From: Macrophomina tecta
Taxonomy: Eukaryota > Ascomycota > Dothideomycetes > Botryosphaeriales > Botryosphaeriaceae
Assembly (NCBI GenBank): GCA_024180945.1
Contig: JAKSGN010000007.1
Span: forward strand, 372,001 to 436,000
Length of the DNA: 64,000 bases
Direction: 5' to 3'
Shown here: positions 22,896-33,466 of the stretch, in pieces
Layout of the letters: the number at the start of each line of letters is the position of its first letter
Position numbering within the stretch: the stretch's first letter is position 1
The notes under the pieces: model-generated
Told to the model about the DNA's origin: nothing
Databases searched by the model: none
Seen by the model: the letters and a program-made list of their open reading frames with translations, nothing else
Translations under genes and position numbers: made by a program

Positions 22896-23834
22896 GTTGG
22901 ATGCCTCTCACCTCCACCAAAAAGAGTTAGCCGGTCGGAGCGACGACGATAACGGCGACGAGGGTAAAAGAAGTTGTTTGGGGGGCGCGGGGGCACGATA
23001 GGGTGTGATCATGTGGTGAGGCGTAGCGAACACGGCCGGTTCATACTTACAGGTAGCGCTGGAGGACACGAGCCTTGAAGAAGGAAAGGCCGCTGGATAG
23101 TTTTGTTCAAGCTAACACAGGTTCCTGAGTGGAGGATGAACGGAGCTGTAGAGTAGAGGTAGAGGAAGAGTGATGGGACGGCTTATAAAGCAGAGAAGGC
23201 CGATGCAGCTGATATGAAATCATCTGTTACCGCAGGTCTCACTTTGAGCGTTTATCCTTTGGTGAGAAGACTTGAACCTTCTACACCGATGGCTGCACGT
23301 CGCACAGCCCAGCGGCCACCACAGCCAGATCTTACTTAGGAAGTTGTAGAATCAAAGCCGTGCAAGCTCACGCGATCAATCTGGAAGAGAAGTCACACTA
23401 TAGGTTGCGCATGGTAACAGATGGGCCTAAAGTAGAGGTAACTGAAATACAGGGCAGATTAATGAAGCAGTACATCCGCTTGAGAAGGCTCATGTAAACA
23501 TATTCTGCTGGTCAAAAGTCCGGAAGGGTATCCTTCGGCGCAGTCATACTGCTTTGGAGAAACCCCGGGCACTTTCCATAAAGCTCCCTTTCTCGTCCGC
23601 TATGTACTATTGGAGGAATTGGAGCTTCGATTCCCAGTCAGCCCTTGAACGCCAGTAGCCATTGGGATGGTCAAATAATTCCGATTTACCTCCCCACATC
23701 TCCGCGCCCATCAGAATCCGACCCATGGCTCCTGAGAATTCGACTGTCTCTCCCCACCCGCGTCTATTTGCTTTGTCACTCCGCAGTTTGTGGCAATCGA
23801 GGCGTCTCAATTCAGGCACCTCAGCTTCCGGAAG
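22896..23834. other. Spacer between the two coiled-coil paralogues
   Basis: Contains the upstream region of copy 1, with a TATAAA-containing segment near 23183, and the 3' flank of copy 2. No independent gene seen. Confidence 0.5.
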
Positions 23835-24876
23835 TCACACCCACGGTAGACCACAGCCATTGCAGCGGTCATTCTCACCCAGCACTCCCAACCTGTGCGA
23901 GTCGCAGGGGAAGTTCACAGCATGGTCGGCCCGCAAGAAGGCCAGATACAAGCCGCTCAATGTCGGAGTGTCAGCGTTACTGCCGTCCGGATGGCGGCGC
24001 TCGTACCCAAACAGCGGCTCAGAGGACCTCCTCTTATACTCCTCGCTGCTTTAGCAGGTACCCCTGATGAGAGTAAGTGTTCCATGAGAATGACCTCCGA
24101 GTACTACGCTCCTGGTTGTATTCCTCGCGCTGGGCGAAATAGTCGCGCAGTAGACCACCCCACATCTCGCGCAGCCGGCCGAGGTTGCTGCGGGCGGGGA
24201 TGTCAGCGTCGAGGACCTTTGCGAGCTCGCTGATCATGTCTTGCGTCAGGAAGGACTCAAAGTAGTTCAGAGTGGTATGGGCGAGCGGGTTTTCGCGGAT
24301 GTGTCCTTTCAGGATCTTCCTCGCATACTGCTCGCTCCATTCACCCCTCTTCCCTGATCCGGCCTGCACCATCGCTGGAGCTGGGGTGACGGCGACGGTT
24401 GCAGATCCGCTCACGGCTGATAGTGCAGGTGATGTGGGTCCGGCCTGGCTTCTCGCCGTCGTGGATGGCGTTATCGCGGGCTCCGTCTCTCAGACTCCAC
24501 AGTTCGTTCCTCAGGGCATGTAGGGTCTTCGTCTTCTCTTCATTCAGCGTCCGGAGGCGTTTGAGCTTTGCAAAGAGCTCACGATCCTCCTGAATTTCTG
24601 AGATCTCCTTCTGTAGCCGGCTGATCTCTCGCCCTTTTTCCTGTATCCGCTTTTCTTCTTCCTGTATCTGCTTCTGCGCCGCTTGGCGTCTTCGCTTCCA
24701 TGCAGCTGGGCCGTTACTCTCTGCCGTAGGTATGGTGGATTCGGCGCTGCAACGTGATCTTAGTTTCAGTCACTTCAAGAGTCCGTTTTCTCTGCGATCA
24801 CTTACCGCTCAGGGCTCACGGCTGTCCGGCCTCGCTGGGCCCCTGCTGCATAGCTCTCCGCTTGTGGTTCGACCAT
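23835..24876 (-). pseudogene. Coiled-coil/putative zinc-motif protein, copy 2, frameshifted and internally deleted
   Basis: Paralogue of the gene at 21830-22895. Exon 1 is 24876..24806, again exactly 71 nt ending in phase 2 with a GTAAGT donor; the 59-bp intron ends at 24747. The coiled-coil part (KQIQEEEKRIQEKGREIS) is open. The frame breaks near 24480-24494, where the reading must shift by one base to reach the globular part (WSEQYARKILKG, TLNYFESFLTQDMISEL, WNTYSHQGYL). A second break at about 24043-24058 combines a TAA stop in the old frame with loss of about 18 residues relative to copy 1; the continuing frame reads EPLFGYERRHPDG, PCDSHRLGVLG and CNGCG before a stop at 23835. Two frame changes plus a deletion argue for a decayed copy rather than missed introns, as no splice consensus spans either site. 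It could still be transcribed. Confidence 0.7.
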
Positions 24877-25475
24877 GGTGTCAGACAGGTGTCCGAATTG
24901 AGTGAAGTTAGCAAAAGAATATTCTTTGAGGTGAGCTCTGGAGGCGCAAATTGCTTGTCGGGTCTTACTTGCAAGAGCTTACTGTGCAAAGAACCAAGCC
25001 GGGTGAGATTGAATGTAAGGAGTGAAGAACAGTGGTCGGTCTTGGGTTGAGGTTGCGGGAGTATTTGTTGGGCGAGCACGAAAAAGTCCTTGCCGCTCTG
25101 TGCAGGCGGGTCCGCTGTGAATGCTTGAGGCCCTACTTCTAGAATAGATAGCACTGGTCCTTTCACCCTGATAGCAACCTGACTTCACCGGCCAATGACT
25201 AAATACTCACGGCTAGCTTCCACCTCTTAAGCTCAGGCACGAAAAGCGGAGGTGAAAGTGAAGATGGCAGGCGAGGATGACGGTCAGTCGCAACAATTAG
25301 GTGGGAGGTAGGGGCCCTGCTAAAGGCTAGTGAGCAACTAGAGCAGTAATGAAAGTTGCTGTCGTAGGGCGAGAAAAGAAGGCTTTAGAATGCTGCTCCC
25401 TCACTTCAATTGACATGTATAGAAGTGACCTCTAAGAGGGAATACCCTAAACACCTCCATCCTGCGAAGCCCCAG
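24877..25475. other. Intergenic region between copy 2 and small secreted protein gene
   Basis: Holds the copy 2 promoter and the 3' flank of the secreted protein gene. No gene seen. Confidence 0.5.
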
Positions 25476-25853
25476 CTACGCATCCCTACATGACAGCCCC
25501 CAGTCTTCAGACGGCCTGCAGGCAATCCTTGCGTTGCCCGCCAGTGTGGTCTCCTTGCCCTTATCGCGCACATGATTGTACGTGATCCACACCGCCGCTT
25601 GCCCAAGCGGAGTTGGGTTGTTGTTGTCGCAAATCAAGTTCCTCTGGTTCCACCACCCGGCGCCGAGGTCCAATTCTTTCCTCCGGTTCTGAAGAGCCCA
25701 CGTGATATCGCCGTGCTTGACCTTATTGCCTCGAGGCGGACTGGTGCAGATTATGTCATAGGCGCTGCGCGTGGCGCCAATTGCTTGAGGCTCCGCTGCG
25801 GGCGCCGCTGTAGCGGCAGTGGCGGCGGCCAAAAGGAGAATAAATGGCTTCAT
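25476..25853 (-). CDS. Small secreted protein with four cysteines, function unknown
   Basis: Intronless, 125 residues. MKPFILLLAAATAATAAPA is a strong signal peptide with cleavage near 17-19. The mature part of about 106 residues has four Cys (in IICTS, LICDNN, IACRP and LSCRDA), enough for two disulfides, and no membrane segment or GPI tail. Size, secretion signal and even cysteine number are features of fungal effector candidates and of small ribonuclease-like or antimicrobial proteins, but no catalytic motif is seen. It sits alone between the broken coiled-coil copy and a transporter relic, in a region showing gene decay. The ATG at 25853 is the only start giving a signal peptide. Confidence 0.7.
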   Translation of the reverse strand: MKPFILLLAAATAATAAPAAEPQAIGATRSAYDIICTSPPRGNKVKHGDITWALQNRRKELDLGAGWWNQRNLICDNNNPTPLGQAAVWITYNHVRDKGKETTLAGNARIACRPSEDWGLSCRDA

Positions 25854-26526
25854 GTCCTATGCGTGGGTCAGTCAGGCACATGAGAGGGATGTTGAGTATG
25901 CTACTGATTCCGGAGTTAAGCGAATGCAGTGTACCGCCAATAAAGTAGACGAACTGTTTTGATTTCGTCTTCGGTGCGAAATCCCATTCTTATAGAACTT
26001 CTAGGCTTCCGAAGCCAAGAATGGTGGCGTTTACAGAGTGTCGTGCCGGACGCACGCGTCATTAACTCGGTCGGGTTCTCTTCCGCTATTGCGCCGATGC
26101 TGCCAGAACGACATGAATAGGGGTTGACTATAAAAGTTTTAGAACGACAAGAACATGCGTAAGCAGGAGGAGAATTCGCGTGGAGACGATTACAGTTGCC
26201 TGGAAAATCTAGTGACACTCATTTCTAGACAAATGCCTTACACCCAACGTCCACGTGTGGCTGCCTTGCCGGCTTTCGCAATCGTTTTGGAATCTGCGTT
26301 ACACGAGGCTACCATGCGAAGGGGAGCCAGATGAAAAGTTAATTTGTTGTTCTCCTATAGGTCTGTGAGGCGCTAAACGTTGTTGGGGGGGTTTCCAATA
26401 GCCACTAAGCTGTTCTCGGATGTGTCAAAATTGCACTACCGTATCCATTCGGCGATGCTCTTCACTCTCCCCACTCCGACTCTACGTAGTGACGGTATAC
26501 GCCATCCTTTCTATTCTATGCCTCGC
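25854..26526. other. Intergenic region, no gene seen
   Basis: Promoter of the secreted-protein gene plus sequence without recognisable coding content. Confidence 0.5.
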
Positions 26527-27425
26527 TCAGGCTCCATTTGATCCAAGAGCACCTTTCCCGAGACCTGTAGGAGGAGCGGCGCCAGTGTCCTTAAAAGCGC
26601 CTTTTGTCGTACTGCCAGGCCAAGCATGATTTTGAAAAGCGCTGTCGATCATCTCCAGCGTCCTTCCCCTCGTCTCTGGCATCATGAGGTAGCTTGCCGC
26701 CACCTTCGACAGCGTGCATTCGCCGAAGAAGAAATGCGCTCCAAAAGAGGACGAAGCCAGAAACACCGGCGTCGGTAGCGCAATGGCAAAGTTCGCACGC
26801 CGCTCAACCTCGTTAGCACCAAGCCCATGCTTCCACGGACCTCCGAGAAATAAAGACTACACTCTCACAATGCGCCAAAGTCGACGCCCTCGCCCTCGTC
26901 CGCTGTGGCTGTGTCTTGGGCGCACATGCCCTCAGTGCAATTGCCCAGCTGGCACTGAACGTGATGCTCATCGACGCATATAGAGACCCGATCAGCACCA
27001 CACGCGAAGCCAGCGCCACCCCGCCTTCGACGACAGACTTTCGCCGGCTCCACTTGTGGGAGAGGAGGGTAGTCGGGATCTTGGCGCCCAGAATGGCCAG
27101 GGCGGAGACAAGGAGAGACGCCGCGTCCGAGATAGGCTTGCTCGTGGGAAGAGTAAAAGGCGCGTAATGCCTACACCCTCCATTAGCATTCTGCAATTGC
27201 CGCCCACCCTCAGAAGGAAGAGGGCAGCGGGAGGGGTACGGCAAGAAAAGAGAAAGGAAGAAACCCCTACAAGACGCCACCGTTTCGCACGAAACTGCAG
27301 CATAGCCATCAAAAGACACCCAGCGCCGTCTTCGCCCTCACCCCGCTCGCCACCGTCAGCCTCGCATCCCCAACCGCCGTCGCCCCGCCCAAAAGTTGTC
27401 GCATTGCGTTAGCCCAATCCGCCAT
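26527..27425 (-). pseudogene. Relic of an MFS sugar transporter
   Basis: Reading the minus strand across shifting frames gives recognisable transporter pieces in the correct order: SDAASLLVSALAILGAKIPTT and a KWSRRKSVVEGG loop near 27070-27160, FSASWAIALRA, then QPQRTRARASTLAH near 26890 (the segment before helix 11), and, after a frame change near 26770-26815, FLASSSFGAHFFFGECTL and the C-terminal signature PETRGRTLEMIDSAF near 26640. The segment between LIGSLYAS and the SASWAI helix is shortened, and at least two frame changes are required. The piece from 27425 to 27309 (ending KTALGVF) runs into the next frame at a further shift and may be the N-terminal remnant, which implies loss of most of helices 1-6. 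Clearly non-functional; substrate cannot be inferred. Confidence 0.75.
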
Positions 27426-27429
27426 TGAG

Positions 27430-28150
27430 TCACTTTGAAAAAAGGGCGAATGAAAATACCTAGGACGATTATTCAGCTTCTGCGATAATCCGTTCTTGTG
27501 CAGCGGTGCAGACAGCAGGCAGCCTGTCAAGGCTGCTGGCAGGTGCACAACTCAATCATAACGCCATGCATCTTTTGGGCTGCCTGAGCTCTCATATTCT
27601 TCTTCCGTCACAGGCGCCGTTCGAAGCCCAGCAGCCGCTAACAACGCTTTGTCGGATTACAGACACTGTGGAGGGGAGACATAGCCCGCGCGGGTTGCCA
27701 AATGCCTTCGGCCATGGCGGTAATTGGTGAGCATTCCAGATAATTGAAAGCCTTCTGCATCCGCGTCAGTCCCCCCCGTCTTGAAGCTGTCAGGAGCTGC
27801 GTCTGTCTAACGCCGTTATGTCGTGCCGCGGTGGACTAGTAGATCGGTCGCAGAAGTGTAGCTTCTATCCTGGCGAAGTGCCGCACAGGATGCAGGTGCC
27901 GCTGCAGGCCCTCGACCCGAGCGGGGGATCTGCTCCTCCTTGCCCGCACGCCCTCGCAACGAGGCAAAACGCCGTCGTCCCACCCCGGACAGGAAATTTA
28001 CCCGTGCGCGCTGCAGTGTCAGCCTACGCCCGACACGAGTCCGCTGCAAGAAGATGCTGACGGCTTACAACGCGTGAGGGTGCTTATATCTAGCAGCTCC
28101 GTCGTCCCAGCCGAGGAGATTAGGCTGCTTCAAGTCGTACGGCCGGTCCG
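27430..28150. other. Intergenic region upstream of aldo-keto reductase
   Basis: No gene seen. Contains the promoter of the plus-strand reductase. Confidence 0.5.
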
Positions 28151-29388
28151 ATGTATCCAATTACCATGCTATCCTCGCCCACAAGGCCGCTCGCCCAGCT
28201 CGGCAGTCACCATTCCAGAGCGGCCTTCCGCCCCAGCTGCCGCTTCGCAGCAACTCGCCGCTGTCTCGCCGCAGCCACGGGCAGGGTACACACATTGAAC
28301 ACTGGAGCGAAGATCCCCGCCATCGGCTTCGGCACATTCCAGGACAAAGACGCCCAGGAGGCAGCAGTCACCACCGCCCTGCAAACGGGATATCGCCACA
28401 TCGACACTGCGAGAGTGTACGGCCGGCCTCTCTCCAAGATCCTTCGCCGTCTCACTTGACATTTCCCCCAGATACGACACCGAAATCCCGATTGGCAAAG
28501 CCATCAAGGCCAGCGGCGTTGCCCGCGGAGAAATCTTCCTGACGACGAAGCTATGGTGCAACTCCCACCACCCGGACGACGTCGAACCGGCGCTCGACGC
28601 CTCACTCCGGGACCTTGACACGCCGTACGTCGATCTGTACCTGATGCACTACCCCTGCACCTTTGCGCGCGGCGAAGAGCGGTTCCCGAAGGGCGACGAT
28701 GGCAAGATTATCATGGGCGAGACGACGTACGTCGACACGTGGAGGGCCATGGAGAAGCTTCTGAAGACCGGAAAGGCAATGGCCATCGGCGTTTCGAATT
28801 TCAGCAAAGGGGAGATCGAGACATTGCTCCGCGAAGGGAGCGTAGTGATTTTTTTTTTTTTTTTTTTATTTATTAATTGACGTTTTTTGTTATTTTTTTG
28901 CGCCCTGAAGCCGAAACCCCCGAGCCCTTTCCAGGCTGATTTTCCCGGTGCAGGTCCCGGCTGCTCACCAGATGGAAGGCCACCCGTATCTCCAACAAAA
29001 GGGCTTCAACGCCTGGCTCAAGTCGAAGGGGATCCACGTTATCCAGTTCAGTCCGCTCGGCAACATGAATTCGTTCTACAGGGAGGTTCTGTGGAGCAAG
29101 ACGCAATCGCGCATGGACCCCATCACCGAACATCCGATTCTGAAGGCGCTTGCTGAAAAGTACCAGAAGACGCCCGTGCAGATGGCGCTGGCGTGGGGCG
29201 TCAACTGCGGCCGCTCCGTTATTCCCAAAAGCGTCATTGACTGGCAGATCAAGCAGAATCTGGAGTCGGACTTCGTTATTGAGGAGGCTGATATAAAGGA
29301 AATTGAAGAGATGGACTTGAAGGCCAGGTTCAATGTCCCCAGTGCGTATTACCGATGGCCGCTTTACCAGGATCTGGAGGGTGTGTAA
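28151..29388 (+). CDS. Aldo-keto reductase, NADPH-dependent, with possible mitochondrial presequence
   Basis: Reduces carbonyl substrates with NADPH; closest in pattern to fungal glycerol-dehydrogenase/GCY1-type reductases. Three exons, 28151..28416, 28472..28841 and 28954..29388, give 356 residues. Intron 1 (55 bp) uses the second GT of a GTGTAC sequence, which restores [11 protein letters not shown]; intron 2 (112 bp) contains a 19-T tract and its removal restores [19 protein letters not shown]. The catalytic tetrad is visible: Asp in HIDTA, Tyr in ARVYD, Lys in LTTKLW and His in LYLMHYP. SPLGN and IPKSVI line the cofactor site. The first 40 or so residues before [17 protein letters not shown] are Arg/Ser/Ala-rich with no acidic residues, like a matrix-targeting peptide; most AKRs start just before this point. 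A second ATG at 28166 would shorten it by five residues. Confidence 0.9.
28849..28867 (+). repeat. Poly(T) tract inside intron 2 of the aldo-keto reductase
   Basis: Nineteen T followed by AT-rich sequence, seven bases into the intron. It makes this intron about twice the length of others in the window. Confidence 0.8.
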
Positions 29389-30918
29389 ATATCCGACGCC
29401 GCAGACCAGAATCCGATGCCGATGGATCAAATATATCCAGCAGCATCGCGGACCACTGCTGCTCTGTGTTGGATGCCAGGTCACTTGTCTTTTCCGGGGC
29501 GGATCGAGGAATTCGTTTGGACGCTAGTGTCGATGGAAGACTAATATCAAAATCCACATGATGGCTTCCAGTCCCTATACACCCTGATCCTTGCCTTGAA
29601 ATATTCACAATTCACGCCTTGTGCAGATCCTCAAGAATCTTCTTGATAGCCAACAGCGTACATTGCAGCATGAGAGCGCAGCGCGTCAACTACTGCAGAT
29701 CGGCCAGGGAACCACCACAACTAGTCGTGTAACACTTAAAGCCAACGCAATTCTCTTCGTTCGATCTCCTCATACTCCAACCATATTTACCACGGATCTG
29801 GGCGCTGACCATGTAGCATGTCAGACAGGGTCTTGGCGACTAGCAAGTACAGCCGGAAGCACGAGAAAAGACAATCACCTTATTATCTATAGCGAAAAAT
29901 CCAAAAAAAAAACATTATCCTTGGTGAGCCTTCAGGATCAATGTTAACGACATTATATACGGCCTTTTGCTTGAATATAATACTGTGACTACTGGATGGT
30001 AACAGGGAGTTCAGTGGATAGCACCAGAGGTTATTAAATAGACATCATTCGAATAGATAGCTTAATTTCATACGAGACAATAAGCAGGCTATACGCCTCA
30101 AGAATCGCCTGGACCGCTGCGCCTTGTCTTGTAGGAACGAAGAATGAAAGAAGTTCGAGGAGTGTCTGACGCCGAGAGACCGGAGGGGGTGGAGGTTCGG
30201 ACTTGAGCCGGCCATGTCAAGGAGGCTCTTGGTTTTTGTGCCCTGGTTAGGAACGCCGAAGAAGACGATGCCCTTGAGAGAACGGAGGATCGATTTTAAG
30301 GCATCTGCGACGGCTCAGACGTTTGGATCAGAGCCTTATGGAGACATATAAGTCTTTCGGAAGAAATTTAGTGGGGAAATGGGCGGGGGGCAATACCTGT
30401 TTGACCACAATGCCGCGGAAGCTGTGTGTCATCAGCAGGGCGGTCCAAGTAGATGCGCCGGGTTGAGATCGCATCGCGTGCAAAGCTTGGCAAAAACAAA
30501 AAACAAAAAAAAAAAAAAAAGCTGTAACAACTTCAGAGCAATTGAACGGAAATGATACCGTGGTGGCGGTCGGTTTCTCGTGGCGTTTGTGGATTACTGT
30601 ATGCGCTGCGTGTGGTTCATGCCTTGTGTAAAGGAAAGGCCCCTGGCGGTGTATGCCAGTGTTCGTGGATCATTCATCAGCCAGCCACGGGGCTCAGCAT
30701 GTACTGTTTGGATGAAACGCTAGTAGACGTGACGTATATGTTGGGAAGGGCCGTGCCAATTCCGCATAGCCATTCTTGGGCTATTGGAAGTTGTTTCTGC
30801 CTCGACAACGAGCCGATCTGGCCACACGCGCCCGATCAGATTCCTGAACCCGACAGAAACCCAGGCCCATGAATCGCCAAAGCCTTGACCAGAGAAACTT
30901 CAATTCTCTCCCCAACCC
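29389..30918. other. Intergenic region between convergent reductase and oxygenase genes
   Basis: About 1.5 kb, AT-richer from 29.9 to 30.1 kb, with A runs at 30505-30520. No convincing gene. Confidence 0.5.
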
Positions 30919-32233
30919 TCACCCCGCCGCCTTCCTCTGCCCGGTAACAACCCACGCCTCCCCCACCCTCCGCTCCACCCTCCTTAACGCCTGAAACTTC
31001 CTCTCTAGCCATTCCTCCACCGTGATCCCTTCCCCCTCCCCCTCCACCAACAGCCCCCTCATCACCGTTCCACTCTCGGGCCTTTGCAACCACGCCCAAC
31101 TCCACCTCTCCCGCATACCCGGCCCCTGCTCCCCTGCCGGCACGACCCTATGCACGCAACTCCTCAAAACTCCCATACTTAGCGCCTCCAGGGCATCCCC
31201 CACATTCACGACCGCGCACCCGTCCCGCGGCGGAACCCACTCCCACGCGCCGGTGTCGGGACGCTGGCGCTGCAGACCGGCGCTGGCGGCGAAGAGGACG
31301 GTGAGGGTGTCAAGGTCGGTGTGGGGGGCGTTCGGCGCACCGCGCTCATGGGAGGGTTGGGCGTGGTACTTGAGAAGGCGGAGGAGGTCCGGGGAAGGGC
31401 GGGTGAGGGTGCGGTGCTGTCGATGGAAGGCGTTGGCGACGCGAGCAAGGCGGGGGGAGGCTGAGAGGGTGGTGAGGAGGGTGGTGGTAATGGTGGCGAG
31501 GGTGTGGGCGAGGGAACGTAGGAGGGGTAGGTGCGTCGTTATAGGGGGAGGGTGCAGGTGGCGGGCAGCGGCGGGTGTGAGGGCGAGGATGGTATCTTTG
31601 GCGATCTGTCGGGGGAGGAAGTGGTTAGGTGGGAATCCTGGGGGCAAGTGGGTGGAGAGACGAGACGTACGGCGTAGCTCTCGAAGCCGTCTTTGTTGCC
31701 ACGGAGGCCTGATGCTGGTTAGTGCGAGGGGAGATGGGTTGGGATGGACCGTGGAGTACCTCCAAAGTTGCGACCGACGGGTTTGTACCTACGGATCGAT
31801 TAGTCGAGATTCTAGAGAGTTGGTGGAGGAATTGGACGAACCCGTTCACCTTCATGCTTCCGAAGAGGTCGATATCGTACTTCATCTTCTCCTCTGTCGG
31901 GAGATCAAAGAGTTCCTTCGCGAGGTGATAGATGGAAGTTGAGTTCTGGAGGAGTTGGCTGTCACTGCCGTCCAAGTGTTTGAGATTGAGGTAGAAGATA
32001 CCATCTTCCCGGCAGGCCTCGAGGAGTTTAGCCGCCTCCGTTTGGTTCCCGTCCTTGATGAGGTCGAAAGAGACTTCATGGACACCAGCAATCGCATAGG
32101 ATTCGTTCAATCCGGCAGGAGGAGGCATGAAGCTCTTATGGTCCTCATGTCGCAGACATAGTTTTTCGGTACTTGGCTGCCGTCGGTGCTCGTCCGGTGA
32201 AGGAGCAGTGTAAATCAGTGTCCCTGCTGTCAT
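30919..32233 (-). CDS. 2-oxoglutarate/Fe(II)-dependent dioxygenase (isopenicillin N synthase-like fold)
   Basis: Non-haem iron oxygenase that couples 2-oxoglutarate decarboxylation to oxidation of a small molecule; the substrate cannot be predicted. Four exons: 32233..31842, 31788..31760, 31708..31671 and 31605..30919, giving 381 residues. Introns are 53, 51 and 65 bp; the first uses a GTTCGT donor, required to read SMKVNGYKPVGRNFGG, and the 29- and 38-nt exons rebuild GLRGNKDGFESYA. The N-terminal DIOX_N part includes ACREDGIFYL and LFDLPTEEKMKY. The iron ligands are H248 and D250 in HTDLDTLTVLF and H305 in SCVHRVV; the 2-oxoglutarate clamp is R320-W-S322. The C-terminal half is very GC- and C-rich at the DNA level with a run of Thr/Leu codons, unlike exon 1. 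It faces the aldo-keto reductase tail-to-tail; a shared pathway is possible but not shown. Confidence 0.92.
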
Positions 32234-32313
32234 GATGAGTTCAGTGTATGAAAGAATGATGTTAAGGGGGCTGCTAGTCAAAGGAAGAAATGGACCAATG
32301 CATCCATTGACCG

Positions 32314-32320
32314 TTTTATA
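32314..32320 (-). promoter_or_regulatory. TATA box for the 2OG oxygenase gene
   Basis: TATAAAA on the minus strand, about 81 bp upstream of the ATG at 32233. Confidence 0.45.
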
Positions 32321-33043
32321 CGAAGACGGAGCCACTCTACCAGCAACAGCCGGGTGCCTTTTCTTCTTAGGGTGTCAGTCCATCTTACAAGTTGGTAAAT
32401 ATAGCGGTGGCATTGACCAGTGAAGCGGCCTCTATCGGGCCCGTGATCGCTAGAGACATGGAGCGACAATCAACAAGAATGCTTGCTCAGGTGGGTTCAG
32501 TGAAACAGCGAACAGGGAAGGACAAGATAACAGCATGGAGAGCCTTTAGAACATCGGCCTAGGCCGTCAGATACAACACGTCGGTCTTAGTAACCTCAAT
32601 GGACCCGGAAAATGTTGCATCGGTTCCCAGGCGTGCTGAGCTCCGGTTTCCTTTTTGGCTGCTTTTAGTATACCAATCAATTGAGGCGCGAATACCAGGT
32701 TAAATCAGTGGCGATTCTTGACTCGAGTAGTTGCATAGAGCTAGATTCGTGGCGTTGCGATAGATATGCTAGCCAACGGTTGGCAGCGGAAGGCTTATCG
32801 CGCCATGGTGGGCTCCCGACTTGGCTGCCAGGGCTTGAGGCGCGGGGGCGGCTTTGACCGCCGCGCCTTCGAGTTTGGCAGCGATGCCTAACCGCATGCT
32901 TGTCCTCAAGGTGGCGGGGAATCCGTAAGTACGAAGATTTGAAGAGCAGCTCGGAGGTTCTTGAGCTGGTTGACTAATACTCCTCGACGTGCGGTATCCC
33001 GCGGAAAGTGATTGTGGAGTAGTACTCGGACCAACTTCTAGAC

Positions 33044-33466
33044 TTGAAGATGCCACTAACATCGTATTCTCGTAGCATTCTTGCGAAACTTGGTTTAGCA
33101 GGGCAGGAAGTGACTCCCCTTTTAGGCCTTGGAGACGTACAGAAGCGGAAGGATCCCTTGATCATAGCCCCGGAGATTGGGGGTGCTCCAGAACATGGGC
33201 GATATGTCCCGCCGGAGCTTGTCCGAGAATGCTCCAAAAGAGTAAAAGCAATTGCCGAACCGCCAGCATGGGACTCCTCCGATTTGGTTCTGAGTCTCAA
33301 ATGGAGCTCTTCTGAAGGGCTCTTCGTTCTTCATTCGAAGAAAGCAGTTACAGGAAGTTCAATTACAATTACCAGTCTACTGGCAAACAACATGCTGTGC
33401 GTTCCAAAAATACACTTCTTGCGAGAGGTAATGTACGCTTTCTCTAACCTGCGCCAGCAGAGATAG
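33044..33466 (+). CDS. Unassigned open frame, 140 codons
   Basis: Contains EIGGAPEHGRYVPPELVREC and no signal peptide or membrane helix. No family recognised. The reverse strand is also open over much of it. Listed only because it is the longest plus-strand frame with ordinary composition in a large gap; it may be an exon, a relic or chance. Confidence 0.2.
   Translation: MKMPLTSYSRSILAKLGLAGQEVTPLLGLGDVQKRKDPLIIAPEIGGAPEHGRYVPPELVRECSKRVKAIAEPPAWDSSDLVLSLKWSSSEGLFVLHSKKAVTGSSITITSLLANNMLCVPKIHFLREVMYAFSNLRQQR

Noticed and set aside
23221..23345. tRNA-like T-arm (GGTTCAAGT flanked by AGAAG/CTTCT) on the minus strand near 23270
   Set aside because: A matching seven-base acceptor stem, A box and anticodon arm could not be found upstream.
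30919..32233. A secondary-metabolite cluster formed by the 2OG oxygenase, aldo-keto reductase and transporter relic
   Set aside because: No polyketide synthase, peptide synthetase, terpene synthase or pathway regulator is nearby, and the transporter looks like a hexose carrier and is dead.
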